A DNA stretch of 64,000 nt, from contig MU119271.1 in NCBI GenBank assembly GCA_014904845.1, positions 62,001-126,000 of the forward strand, written 5' to 3'. Every line of letters begins with the position of its first letter. Position 1 is the stretch's first letter. The stretch is from Acephala macrosclerotiorum. Its lineage: Eukaryota; Ascomycota; Leotiomycetes; Helotiales; Mollisiaceae. The position numbers and the translations under genes are program-made. Positions 1-11,231 of the stretch are shown piece after piece. The notes under the pieces were generated by a model. The model did no database searches. It was given only the letters and a program-made list of their open reading frames with translations, and was not told the origin of the DNA.

Positions 1-317
1 ACTTTGTTCAGAGGGATTTAAGACTATGGTGTCGGTGATTTGATGGTTGTGAACGAGGTCGCCGTCGTCGAGTTAGCCATCTGGAGGTGTCAATTTAAAC
101 TCAGCACTACTCTGTGTTTGGTCTAGATAACCTCTCGCTTCTCCAACGCGGGTAGCGCCATATCGTGAGTGCCCCATCAACACCCTTCAAAATTATCGAC
201 TCGGTGTACGCCCTTTACCGCGCACTCATGGAGGATGAGGATCTAAGACTGATATCAAGGTCATATGCTTCCCAAATGGAACCCTCTGAGATAATATCGT
301 GGGTAAGTATTAAGATT
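1..317 (+). other. Left flank with a possible terminal exon
   Basis: An open plus-strand frame from about 165 to 330 has coding-like content (…DSVYALYRALMEDEDLRL…) and reaches a GTAAGT donor near 302. It has no ATG and a stop lies just upstream. It could be an exon of a gene that starts outside the window, or a gene fragment. No family recognised. Confidence 0.15.
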
Positions 318-2888
318 TCATGATGCTCCAGTGCCTAGGCGATAGATGTGATACGCTACGGCTGGTAGCATGAGTACACGGGGGATGCACTCAACCATGG
401 CACGATTTACATCTTTCCACCTCTGATCCAAGTCACGCCACGGCATTAGATAAGATGGCTTGCCGCGAGATCCCAATCGCCATTGTCTCTGCAGCCGCTC
501 TGCGTTGCGGCGCGCGTGTTCCCGTTCAGCCAAGATGTCGAGTTCGGCATCGTTGAAGGAGGACACCATCAATTGTGTGCCTCTGACCTCCTTTGCCATA
601 TAACAATTGACCATCCTCAATTTATGAGGAATGTCATCTGCTTGACTTCGCATTGACTCTTTCTGCTGCTCTTTCATATCGTCCCAGTGCAGCATTGCAG
701 GATCTTCCTCTCGTTTTCTACGCTCTTCGGCTGTCACAGCCATGCTTTCGCGTTGCTGCTTGTAGACCACGTCAAGTTCTCGTGCGATCGTCCCGCGCAA
801 TTTTTCAGACAACCTGGGGAAACGTACGAGGTTCATGAACTCCTTAGCATCCACGTGAAGATTTAGTTGAGATTCAGTAGGGAGCGCGGCACGTTCAAAC
901 TCTTTCCTGCCGGAGACTGTACTCATAGCTAGGATCATCTCCAAAGATCGAGCTCCGTGATGGTATCTTGGAATGGTGAGTAGACCATTCAAGACCGAAT
1001 CATCAATTATGATGCGTTCGCCGACTTTCAATTGGGGTTCTCGTCTTTCCAAGAGCGCTCTCAGAAGCAAAGCACGCCGAATTGGATACATTCGATCTTC
1101 GCTACTGTCATAGCAGTCAGACCCCAATATGTCAATGTATCCTCTAAGGCAACTAATAAAATCAGGGCCTTTGGCGTTGTAGAAAGCCTCTCGGTCTGGA
1201 TCGTCTGGCGTAGAGTCGATTGGCTCGGCAAATTGGGCAAATGTCGAGTATGAGCTGGCAACGAAGAAGAGCACGGCAGTTCCCAGAGGATGCTCCTTGC
1301 CTTGGTCCAAGAACTTGCCTCGCTGCATTGGATTGAGGAAGTAACGAAGCCAACCAAGTTTCATATCAAGGGCGGCATCAAAGGTGTCGAAGAAGACCAT
1401 CGGCAACTTACCAGCAAGTGTTTGGTCTCGAATGGTTTGGAATGCTGCGAATAACGTGCTTGTATCGGTGAACTGAGAAAGGTTGTATTCCAGCCTGACG
1501 AAGGGTCGTCCATTTGCCGCCCGCTCGGCTACTTGGGTGGCCGCGAACGCTTTGCCAGAACCGTGAGGGCCGAAGATACCGATGCACCAGGGTTTTGTTT
1601 GTGGAGAGCGAAAGTACTCCTTGAGCAGGTTAGTGATGGCCCTGAAACTTTCTATCTCCTGTCGATCAGCTGTGATCAAGCTCCCAAAAGTCGCTCGTGG
1701 CACGCGAGCAAGGGCAGCGCTTGGCCCGAGTTGTACGATATGGCGTGCAATTTCTGCGGCTTCACCCATAGTCTCCTCAAGAATTGTCCAAGCTGGCCCC
1801 ATGCTCGCGCATATTTTCGTCGATGGTCTTTCGACCGAAGCGAGCCTCTTGTCTGGTTGTAGATCGCGCATAATTTCTGCAAAAGCATAGTCTGGAGCTT
1901 CGTCCTCGAAGTTCTGACGAAAGCCTGTTTCCGCAAGCCGCCGAGAGGTGGCAAATGCTAAACGAATGGCTTTTTCGATATCGTCAGGATCTTTTAGCAG
2001 ACTCAATCCAAGGCCGGCGGTAAAAGCCGTTGTTAGACCGATCATCTGGCCAAGATGGGATTCAACAAACTCGCCCTCGGCACGTTCAGGGTCAAAGTAA
2101 AGTATCGGTGGAAGCTGGTCCCGACCACGATGATGAATCACACCATCGCAGTCAAATCGCACGATCAAGTTAGCACAAGTGACCAAAGTATCTAGTCGAC
2201 CGTTTGATCCCAGTTGCCGCACGAAATCCTCCGCTGCTTTCTCCCAAGAAAGATGGCGACTCAGCTCAATCCCTTCGGCTCGCAGGTCATCTGCATTGAC
2301 AACCACCACTACTCGTGATGGGTCTCTTTCCCCATCATCACCCCGAGGACCGAGCCGAACTTCATCCCAGAGATGGCCCATGCCAAGCGGTCGTGCCATT
2401 TTATACACGAGGTGTTGAGGACGGGTCAATTGTAAGAGCTCCATGCCATTGTGCGTATCGATAAAACCGTTGCTGGAATCGACAAACAAGAGTACGCTCA
2501 AGTCCGGGAGCCCGCTAGGTGCTATCGCCAAAGAATGCCAATAGGATTGTTGATTGGCGATGCGTCGCAGGCGTTCAACTCTGAATGTGGTTGTCGAGCC
2601 TTCTTGATTTTCTTCGAGCGCCGGGATCATGTCCAAAATAGCATGTACCAGTTCCGAGGAAGGCGCTTGGTTCAAAGAATCAGTAGAGGGCCCAAAAACT
2701 TGCTGCTGTCCATGCCGAAGCCCATGACGGAGAAGCTCCGAGATCAAACCTACACCTCCTTTTCTAACCACAACACCCGTCGTCCTGTCTCGCCAGGGAT
2801 CTCTGCTCAAGTCTCGACTGTCGACTTGTTGGAAGGTAAGCCAGTCATTTGTCACGGCACCAGCGACTAAGATATGTCCAGACACCAT
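318..2888 (-). CDS. Ribokinase-like / P-loop ATPase / RyR-domain fusion protein
   Basis: Single-exon gene of 856 aa starting at an ATG. Three parts are visible. Residues 1-340 look like a degenerate ribokinase (PfkB-type) fold: an N-terminal ILVAGAVTNDW strand, a GG-containing segment, and GLTTAFTAGLGLSL where active kinases carry a DTxGAGDxF motif, so the catalytic Asp/Gly are lost. Around 437-446 is a Walker A loop (GPHGSGKA), and around 496 a Walker B-like MVFFDTFDA, giving an AAA/STAND-like ATPase. Residues 780-850 match the RyR repeat seen in ryanodine receptors and stand-alone in microbes (AEREHARRNAERLQRQWR…PW…L…IP). RyR repeats are thought to bind nucleotides or related ligands; a sensor-ATPase role is my inference. 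No membrane segment or signal peptide is seen. The frame is intact and the start fits, since the first strand begins a few residues in. Divergent from the CorA-like gene. Confidence 0.7.
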   Translation of the reverse strand: MVSGHILVAGAVTNDWLTFQQVDSRDLSRDPWRDRTTGVVVRKGGVGLISELLRHGLRHGQQQVFGPSTDSLNQAPSSELVHAILDMIPALEENQEGSTTTFRVERLRRIANQQSYWHSLAIAPSGLPDLSVLLFVDSSNGFIDTHNGMELLQLTRPQHLVYKMARPLGMGHLWDEVRLGPRGDDGERDPSRVVVVVNADDLRAEGIELSRHLSWEKAAEDFVRQLGSNGRLDTLVTCANLIVRFDCDGVIHHRGRDQLPPILYFDPERAEGEFVESHLGQMIGLTTAFTAGLGLSLLKDPDDIEKAIRLAFATSRRLAETGFRQNFEDEAPDYAFAEIMRDLQPDKRLASVERPSTKICASMGPAWTILEETMGEAAEIARHIVQLGPSAALARVPRATFGSLITADRQEIESFRAITNLLKEYFRSPQTKPWCIGIFGPHGSGKAFAATQVAERAANGRPFVRLEYNLSQFTDTSTLFAAFQTIRDQTLAGKLPMVFFDTFDAALDMKLGWLRYFLNPMQRGKFLDQGKEHPLGTAVLFFVASSYSTFAQFAEPIDSTPDDPDREAFYNAKGPDFISCLRGYIDILGSDCYDSSEDRMYPIRRALLLRALLERREPQLKVGERIIIDDSVLNGLLTIPRYHHGARSLEMILAMSTVSGRKEFERAALPTESQLNLHVDAKEFMNLVRFPRLSEKLRGTIARELDVVYKQQRESMAVTAEERRKREEDPAMLHWDDMKEQQKESMRSQADDIPHKLRMVNCYMAKEVRGTQLMVSSFNDAELDILAEREHARRNAERLQRQWRLGSRGKPSYLMPWRDLDQRWKDVNRAMVECIPRVLMLPAVAYHIYRLGTGAS

Positions 2889-3750
2889 TTTCCAGGAATA
2901 GCTAAGCTCAAGTGCTGGCGAACAGATGTCCTTAGGCTATCGCTCAAGCGGATTGGATCTCTTGCCGTTGGTCTCCCAAGCAGCGATCGAAGGGACAAAA
3001 TTTGAGGCCCAGTAGAAATCCGGAATTGGGTTTCTTGTGCAGCATTCTTCCTCGCCTTTGACAGCAATGAGAAATATTCTGGCTACGCGAGACAAATTCA
3101 CAAGGCTTTCTGCCCCTTACAAACTTCCTTTCTCGTAATCTGATCAAGGCTGCTTAGGCTGCCGAGACTGGCTATTTCTGTGATGCCTGAAAAATTGATC
3201 ATGAGATGGGACTGCGCCACCTCAATGATGCCTCTGCAGCCATCGTTGAAAGAGTTGCCCAATGACAGCGAGCATAGCGACTGCATGGCTATTTGCTAGT
3301 GAGAAATTGAGGACGGGCGACGGCGGGCACCAACAACCGTGGATCTGCCTTAATATTGATAGTTTGAAGAAGAAGAAGTAGAACGCGTCGACGCGACGAA
3401 AGACCCAAAATGCGCTAAAGAGCTGCTCGACTAGCCTATTGGTTAGAGTGTCATATCACATGACTACTGTGTAAGTTGGGTTGCCGCTGCACGAACACTA
3501 CTTTGATTCTCATGCCGCAATTCCATAAAATTTGGTGTATGAAATTATTTCGCCGGAATCTCATGTATTGCTCATGGGGTGCTCGGTGAAGGCAAGCATG
3601 GGCAAAAACACCACACAGGGCGCAGTGGCTGAGTAACCCCGGACGCCACGCGCCTCACTTTTTGCTCCACGTTCTCATCATTCACGACTTTACTTATGTC
3701 GCATCGCCACTTGAAATTCTTAGGCTCCAGAGAGAATATCACGGCTGCTG
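2889..3750. other. Divergent intergenic region
   Basis: About 860 bases between two divergent genes, presumably holding both promoters. Only short frames without recognisable content are present. A stretch at about 3430-3520 resembles a tRNA A box followed by a weak anticodon-like hairpin, but no convincing tRNA can be folded. Confidence 0.4.
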
Positions 3751-5544
3751 ATGGACAACAACGAGCAAGGAAGTAGGCTTTCAAGTCCAAGTCCTCCTGA
3801 ACGGCGTCCCAGCCGGAGGCAGGTCATCGAGAAAAATAAGCTCTACGGCCTTGAGCTCAGCGACGCAACTCTCCAGGTAAGCTTCGGAGGTGCAATGCAT
3901 GGTATTAGTATGATAACTTCCACGTCAGCGAAATGATTGGAATTTTCCACAAGCCGACTCCCTCAGATACAGGGAAATTGGTCTTGACAATTACCAGGAA
4001 TTCGTGACCACTTTTCAGGTAATGCTTTCGTGCGGAATACTCAAGAGCAGTTGATTGACTAATACCTCAAGGACCAAGATGACGGAAGCTATTATAACAA
4101 GCCTGACAGGACGTATTTGAATCTAATGTCCGTCTGTTTTTATTATTAAATGGTAGTCTATTCACCTCACGCAGATATGCGCCATCAGAGCAGAAGATTC
4201 TTCTGAACGGAAGCTTCGATAAGAAAGATCTACCAATAGAACCTCAGATCTTGAGTCTAGCTCAACGCGAACGCTGGGTACCAGATGAGTATCTCCAGTT
4301 ATGGCATAATGATAGTGGTGGTTCAGCAGCCTTAACCGAGATCCGGAAATCAGGTAAGTAAGGATACCCATGTGTCTTATAGCCATAATTCATACGAGTT
4401 CAGGCTTCATACTACAGGCTCCGAACGATGGAGGACCCTTCTGCTCGCTCTCCATTTTTGAGTTCCAGCCTTTAGGCAGGAATATGTCTAGTTGCGGAGG
4501 CATCTTTGTTTCTGATGAGAACTACGACTTGAGCTCTCTACTTGACTCTTGTAGGCTGCACGCAAACGATAATCCTATTTGCAAGTATCTTGCAATGTCC
4601 ATGGTGCTACCTATCAAAATACTTCAGCGGCATTGCGTTGCCACTCGAAAATCCCTCGTTATGCTGGCGAAAGAGGTGACGAAGACCGAAGAACGGATTG
4701 CTGAGGGGAAAGTGCCTACGAATACAGAGGAAGACAACAAACTCCTGAACGAGATGAACTTGCGTCACATGAAGATTCACAGAAGATGGAATTTTGAACT
4801 TGAGCTGGGAGCTAGTATTCTGCAGTACTTCGATAAATCGGCAAGTCGAGATGGTTCAAAGCGGAAGCACAATGTCTTGGGCTGTATGAAGTCAATGCGA
4901 GACGAGGTCGAGCGAGAGTTGAGGTACTCAAAGACTTTGCAATACGACTTCGACACCATACCTCGTCGGATCCGAAACCAGTCGAAAGCGGTAAATCTCA
5001 ACCTCTACATTCAATGCACCTTGTCAATTATCCTAATAAATAGCAACAGATCTTCAATTTGATGATCCAGAGAGATAATCAACTGAATCTTACGATTGCT
5101 GAGCACTCTCGGCGACTGAACAAAGTTAACACTGAGATCGCTACTTCTTCCGCCAAGATTGCAGAAGAAAGTCGCCGAGACAGTGCATCCATGAAGACAA
5201 TCGCTGTTCTCACGCTTCTCTTCCTTCCAGCAACATCCGTTGCAGTGAGTAGCGTGAAGCATGTTAGCTTTGCAAACTAGCTGACCACGTGATAGAGCAT
5301 CTTTAGCATGTCAATGTTCAACTTCAACAACGGCCCATCAGGGCAAGTCGTCTCTTCTCCACAATATCTTTGGTTGTACTTCGCCATCACGATTCCATTG
5401 ACAATTGCCATCCTTGTTGGGTGGTTGGTCTTCTACTACAAATTCCAGAAGCCTCGAAATCGGAGAAATAAGGACCTGGAAGTTCTGCTGGAACCAATGC
5501 CTCCTGACAGGACTACAACATTGCCACTTCAGCAGTACGTTTGA
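3751..5544 (+). CDS. CorA-like two-helix membrane protein
   Basis: Seven exons by hand splicing: 3751-3876, 3929-4018, 4072-4127, 4175-4353, 4404-4990, 5050-5244, 5296-5544; 493 aa, with frames agreeing at every junction. The C-terminus has the hallmark of fungal CorA/ZntB-like proteins: a long helix with repeated DNQLNLTIAEHSRR-type heptads, then SMKTIAVLTLLFLPATSVA and, after a short loop, a second membrane helix (LWLYFAITIPLTIAILVGW). The canonical GMN loop of Mg2+ channels is absent between the helices, as in many fungal paralogues, so ion transport cannot be assumed. The N-terminal half (residues 1-250) is soluble and unrecognised. The intron before 4072 seems to use an AAG acceptor, and the third intron a GTCCGT donor. 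An alternative start further upstream is possible. Confidence 0.75.
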
Positions 5545-7205
5545 TACGGAGTACCATTCAAATTTGTTCCTTTTGGTCAATTCTAGAATGAATAGAAAGG
5601 ATGTAGATATAATAGTGCAATAAGTGAATCTCCTAGCATTCTCCTCTAAAGTACAAAGTGGTATGTTCTATGTCCGCATGGTATATGTACTTCGTATCAC
5701 CTCTTTTGTCCGAAGTAACCATCTTGTCCCTTACTGTTCGGGTTGCGCTTTTTAGAGAATGTTTAGGTAGAATTGGAAGAAGTTCCATCCCTCGTAGCAA
5801 TCCCCTCACATGTCACGGCACAGCACAGTGCAGGTGTCATACCGCTCCCCCTTGACGCCTCGCCTCGCTTCTATTCTATTGCGTCCGAATCCGTTTTCTA
5901 ATCTCAGCCACTATGCCCACACAATCTGTTTCTTTACTAGGTGTCACAGTATAGTATCTTCGCCGTGCTGAGGCTTCACACTAAGAAAAACGGTCTGACT
6001 GACAATCTCCTGGCCTCGTTAGCTTGGAATGCCTCAGAAATGATTTTGGAAGGAGTTCTGGTCTGGAAACAGATGCACGCAGCCTTTAGTGTTATATTGA
6101 GATCTTGCGTGTAGTGCGTGATCTAGTATTTTGTAGCTTGAAATTGTGTTGAAGGTTGATACTGTTGGCCTGTGAACGCCGTCGTGGACCTCGATTCGTG
6201 TGTCGATGATGGGGTGAAGTCCTCTGAGACGCTTTCTTCGGGGTTTCGCTCCTGGAACAGGCGCAGGTACGAAACGTAGTTGACTTGCTCTAAATACTCT
6301 TGAAACTGGCGCTTGGATATGGATCCGCTGGCAAAATTCGTTTATGTCTGTCATAGTCTGTTCCCTCGCCATCCCCGACGCTCGCCACAGATCCTGGAGG
6401 CTAAGACCAATTGTTCCATCTGGACCGGCGAGAGACTCTGACACTCTGTCAGAGTGTTGATAACCTCATCGTTAATCGTGTAATTGCGCCTGGGTATCTC
6501 TACTCTGTCCGTTAACGATGTTCTCCTTTCTTTCTCCTTTTGAATTCTACGTACTGTTATCGTTTGGAAAGACTTGACTGTAGTCAGCATAGTGTTGTTA
6601 CGATGCGGCCGCGACTATAGTACTGCTATACTAGAGTGAGTTTTCAAGCTCCTGCCAGGCTTTTTTCTTGGCCTTTGATTTCTTGTATTATTTTCGAGTG
6701 GTTTTATAACCCCTTTTGAAAGTAATTATAATTTTAATAATATTATTACATATTTACAAAAATTTAAACTATATATAAAAATATTTATAATATTTAAATT
6801 AATTTATAATTATAAATTATAAAATCGATAAATAAAAAATTTTATTATTAAATTTTTAATATTAAATAATATATTTTTTTTATTATATAAAAAAATAGAA
6901 AATTTTACCACATTTCAAAATATGCAAAGGAAGAGTTTATAAGAGGGTCTTCGAAAAAGAGATAAAAAAAGGCAGAATAATGAACCCTAGTAATGATGCT
7001 CCGTATGCAGAGTATTAGCGGAGAAATCTAGCCAAGAGATTACTTACTATGACCGTGAACCGGTCCTGGGCTAGGTTCAAAGGAAAGGAGGGCTGCGAGA
7101 CTACCATGATTAACGCGTGGAAGATGGTGAGCACAGCCGCCGTCACGCCTGCCGACTGATGAATCTGCCGAAACGTGCTGTTTAGATTTGGTCTATCGCC
7201 TCCTG
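5545..7205. other. Intergenic region with weak frames and an AT-rich patch
   Basis: Two overlapping minus-strand frames (6351-6590, starting at an ATG, 79 codons; 6034-6444, 136 codons) do not join convincingly and match nothing I know. They could be a small hypothetical gene or decayed sequence. An AT-rich patch lies at 6715-6915. The remainder, including 6920-7205, shows nothing clear. Confidence 0.3.
6715..6915. repeat. Short AT-rich patch, probable RIP relic
   Basis: About 200 bases of almost pure A/T inside otherwise balanced sequence, with sharp borders. Similar in look to the 14-kb block further right. Probably a small transposon fragment mutated by RIP; no identity visible. Confidence 0.5.
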
Positions 7206-9431
7206 TTATCTCATTTCGTCAAGCAACACTTCCAACTCCCCAACCGTCTGACTCAAGCCCATACTAAATCCATTGGCCATACTTGTATTTTCCCCACAAC
7301 TACTCCTCAAACTTAGTAATAATGCTTTCACTAACGCTTCTACTTTTCCTCTCAGATTATCTTTCCCGACACTTCCAGTCACACCTCTTGTCATCAGAAA
7401 CCTTGCCGCTAGGACGCAGGATTGTAGTATTGGCCAGTAGTGAGAAGTAAGTATTGAAAATTGGCGGAGCTTGAGGAATGCTTCTAAGATATCTTCACTT
7501 TTCTCAGCCACTATGGAGGAAACTTCACTAGTTAGAGGGGAGTTAGGATCTTTTAGTAGGATTTGGGCTGTGACGTGGTTGATGTAGATCCGAAGAGCCC
7601 AGTATTCGACATGGTCTCGAAGTGTGATGCAGTTTGAGAGGTCTATTAGATGAGGTTGCGCTGCATTATAAACGATTTCCATCTTCTTTACTAGGCTTTG
7701 CACGTCTTCGAGGGATAGAGGCGAGTCTGACATCAATTGGTGGCGGAGGAACTGGAGGCCTGTGGAGCAGAGTTGGTTTATGACCTCAGTGAATGTGTAG
7801 ATGCCGTTGTGGTCTTTGAGGGGTGGGGTGGCGGTTTTGACGGAGAGAGTGCCGGAGGGGTAGTTGTAGCAAAGCGCGAAGATCATGTCTTGCCAGACAA
7901 CGGTCCACCTGGATAAAGTTCAGTGAGGGGTTGTAGGGTTTTGAGGTTTGGGAGAGGGGGTTACCATAGTCGCAGTTTTGTGTCGTCTTGTTCTTCGTTT
8001 TCGCTTGCTTCGAGTGGCTTGTGACAGCCCATAATCTGAGCGTGACGGATTGTGAGGCCTGTTATACAATCAATAATACGATGGAGTGGGATCTGGAATA
8101 CACATACCAAGTAGAGACCACGCAGGGCCTGGGTTCATATCATTTCTTAAACTGATTCCAATCTGTAACAAAGCTTGAAGTGAGTTGAGCGTTGGCGAGA
8201 CCAAGAAATTGCCATTCCGGAGACATGAAAGAGATACGCTGCCTTCCTCGATCAGTATTGAGACTAGCCTGAGATGTATGCCGACGCACTGAAAACTTTG
8301 GAGTTGAGTTCAGCTTCCCTGTCAATAGTGCTGAGGCACTGGGCTCCCGAGGCGAGAACTGCATAAAGTAATGCAAGCCATGAGGCATCGTAGGGGTAAG
8401 TCTCCTCGTGGTTAGAATCGGCACGTTCTAGTACCTCGTCTCTATTGGAGAGGAAATATTGGAGCTGTGACTCGAAGACTTCTGGGTTGGCTAAGATCGG
8501 GTACAATGGTAAGAGTATGTCGCAGTAGAACTGGTAATACCTAAGTAAAATAGATATCAGTATAAAGGGAAAGCTGAGGGAGCACACCATTACTGGAGGC
8601 AGACTGGACCATAACAATATGAGGTAATACGCTCTATTGTTTTCAGAAATCGGGACAGAAGTGTATTTGCCGTCGAAAGAGCTTGGTAAAGGATGTAAAA
8701 GACTTAAGGGAACACAAACGCACGAAGATAGGTATCGCGAACTCTTACCTTCGTATTAAATTGTTAGAAGGCAAAGCAAGCGACATTGAGACAAAATTCC
8801 GTCTCTGGGAGTAGAAATCTTGCAAAGGATAAATCACGTTTGGCTCGTCCCCAACCATTTCGAAGATATTCCCAGTCCATATTTGATCTAACCGTGCTGG
8901 GGAACCGACTGAGGACGCTCCAGGGGTACTTGCGCTGGCACGGGACAATTGGTGAAGTGGTAGGTGGACCTCGCGTGAGAGTGGACGATTCGTGGGGGTG
9001 CTACCGGAAACTAGAGGAGGAAATAGTGATGGGGATAATCCCTTTGCTTCAGGCGAGAAATGGAAATCGCCGTTCTGTGAGAAAGGCAGTTCTGTTTCTG
9101 GCCGTGTAGTTGACGCAAAGATGGTTGTCACATCACTATTAGCAGTTGGTACAGACCCCGGACTTCTAGAAAGCTGAACGAATTGTGATGGGGGGCTTCT
9201 AGAAGTGTTAGTCTATAAGAATTGATGTGGGGTATTCGACTTGGCGATATATAGATCTCACGATGCAGATTCTCGCTCCATAGAGCACTTTGAAGCTTGG
9301 CCTCGCAGTGTGCAGGTTTTGCAGGGTGGGCCTTCGCACTTGACCTTTCGTTTCCGACATGGCCAGCATGCTTTTGCTTGTCGTGGCTTTCGGGGTTTTT
9401 TTAGTGGTCTGGGATCGAACTCGGATGTCAT
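7206..9431 (-). CDS. Zn2Cys6 fungal transcription factor (one junction unresolved)
   Basis: Exons by hand: 9431-9262, 9165-8749, ~8681-8594, 8540-8290, 8242-8108, 8058-7965, 7908-7206; about 619 aa. The first exon, starting at ATG 9431, encodes a binuclear zinc cluster (ACWPCRKRKVKC…C.TC…C, spacing C-2-C-6-C-4-C-2-C-8-C) preceded by a basic KKPRKPR stretch. The later exons form the fungal-specific middle homology region (YYQFYCDILLPLYPIL; NFLVSPTLNSLQALLQIGIS; NDMNPGPAWSLLGLTIRHAQ). All junctions agree in frame except 8749/8681: the perfect GTAAGA donor leaves two bases, while both nearby acceptors need one. So either an unusual splice or a one-base frameshift is present, and the gene may be damaged. 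It lies beside redox genes and could regulate them; that is inference. Confidence 0.75.
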
Positions 9432-9733
9432 TGTAGATGTTGGTTTCTTGAATGAGGGTCCTTGGGAAAGGAATTTGAGGTTCACGACGCGCGATCGTAA
9501 GTGGATAGTGGGGAAGAGAATGCAATTTTTGATTGGTCTTCATATAGGCGAAGTTCAATCGAGGCGTTTCGGATTTCCCCCTAGCCGAGAGAGTTATGAA
9601 AGGAGATGAGTCATCTGATCCTTGAGACCATATGACCTGCACACAAACTCAAGTAACCAAGTCATAAGTCCTACAATAGCCGTCTCTTAAGTTTTACGAA
9701 CTTTTAAACAAGATCGCGGCTGTGACATCCTTC

Positions 9734-11231
9734 TCAGAAGATGAAAACCTGATCCGCTGCTTTACTGACAACCCCCGGAGCCTCGAAACCCAGTTCAACC
9801 AAATTATTTTTCATAGCACTGATCATCCCTGGCGGTCCGCAAAGATGGACTTTAAAATCACTTGATGGTGCTCCAAACTTCTCTCTGATCAACTCCTTGG
9901 TCACAAATCCCGTGCTGTATTTCCATCCTTCTGGCGCCTGGGCAAGAACATGCCACACGCTGAGCTTTTTCGGAAATTGTCGTTCAAACCCTTCCAGCTC
10001 CTGTCGAAGTAGAATATCAGTATCGCGTTGATTTCCGTAAAGGAGCGTGACTTTAGTATTATCGTTAGGGTCTTCGCAAATCGCACGAATGAGTTGGAAC
10101 ATCGGAGTGATGCCTGTACCACCAGCTATCATTCCAAGGTTCTTGCAAAGATCACGATGATACTTCATAGAACCTTTTGGCCCACGGAACTCGACCAAGT
10201 CCCCCAGCTCGCGAGTAGCTAGGTAATTAGAGATTAAGCCATCCGGATACACTTTGACAATGAGCTCGATGCGTCCAAGATCCTTGTCGTTGGAGGTTGG
10301 CGTGTAGGACCGACTGGCAGCTTTCCCATTAATATCGGCTCGGACTGCGACATGCGTGCCAGTTGGAAGTCCAAGACTATCGGTTGGCCTTGGAAGACCG
10401 AAAACCAAGCGGTAGACATTTGGAGAGAGGGAATCTTTTCGAACGAGCGGGAATTTGCGGTATTGCTGAGGGTGGAGGACTGGCTCTTTCAGGAGCTTCT
10501 TTGGTAGGAGCACTTCCGGTGTCGGGGCTTTGTGGATAGTAAATTTGGTGTGTACCTTGGTGACTTCCATGAAATGTTCCTTGAACTTGTTCACGCCAAT
10601 AAAGGCTAGAACGCCGTTGAAGATGGTCGCGATTGCGATGCCGTTCCAGAATCCTCCAGATGCCGTCATTTGAAGCGAAAATAGCCCTTTGAGCTGATCG
10701 ACAGAGATTGTTGAAAGGACTTTGGACGGTTTGCCGTAATAGGCACCCGCTCCAGCACCAAGTACCACTGCCAAGACTGTAGCTTTACTCAGTGCCGATG
10801 AGCTTTTGTTGTTTGAACCATATGCTGTGATTCTAGAAGTCACTTCAAAATTTGGACGGTAAACCTCAACATCCTCGTACGCGTCCTATGAAACATTTAG
10901 CGTTTTTAAGAATCATCCGGGGGTTTGTCTCACTTCCGCTAATATCCCCCCCACTAGGAATTCCTCTGCGCGCTCTCGAGCTTCATCTGAATGGCCAACT
11001 TCTTCAAATGCTTCAGTGGCATCGAGACCACCGACTTGCCGTAGCAGCTCCTTGCCTCCAGGGTGCTCTTCTAAATAGCTCGAAAGATTATAAACTAGTT
11101 TATCCAATGTTAGTCATGAGTCAATGTTAATAGCTTCTTCTGCCAGCCTTACCCTTATTATGCATCACAACCCATAGGTCGTCGTCCTTTTTATGAGCCT
11201 CAATCTCTTCCCGAGTGAATGTCCGCGCCAT
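9734..11231 (-). CDS. Cytochrome b5 / NADH-cytochrome b5 reductase fusion
   Basis: Three exons (11231-11153, 11094-10934, 10885-9734), 463 aa, frames exact. Residues 1-75 are a cytochrome b5 heme domain with both axial histidines in context (HPGG at 37-40; VGH at 59-61). Two hydrophobic segments follow (ALSKATVLAVVLGAGAGAYYG; FWNGIAIATIFNGVLAFIG), probably membrane anchors. The rest is a b5-reductase module: FAD-binding RSYTP at about 272-276, GSMKYH, the NADH-binding GGTGITPMFQ, and CGPPGM near the C-terminus. It should pass electrons from NADH via FAD to its own heme, and on to a desaturase, hydroxylase or P450 in the ER membrane. A P450 gene lies divergently about 1.2 kb away. The ordinary fungal Cbr1 lacks the fused b5 domain; such fusions are known in fungi. 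Confidence 0.88.

Noticed and set aside
3430..3520. tRNA-like sequence with an A-box look-alike
   Set aside because: No acceptor stem pairs, the anticodon loop lacks the invariant T33, and the B box is too weak. At best a relic.
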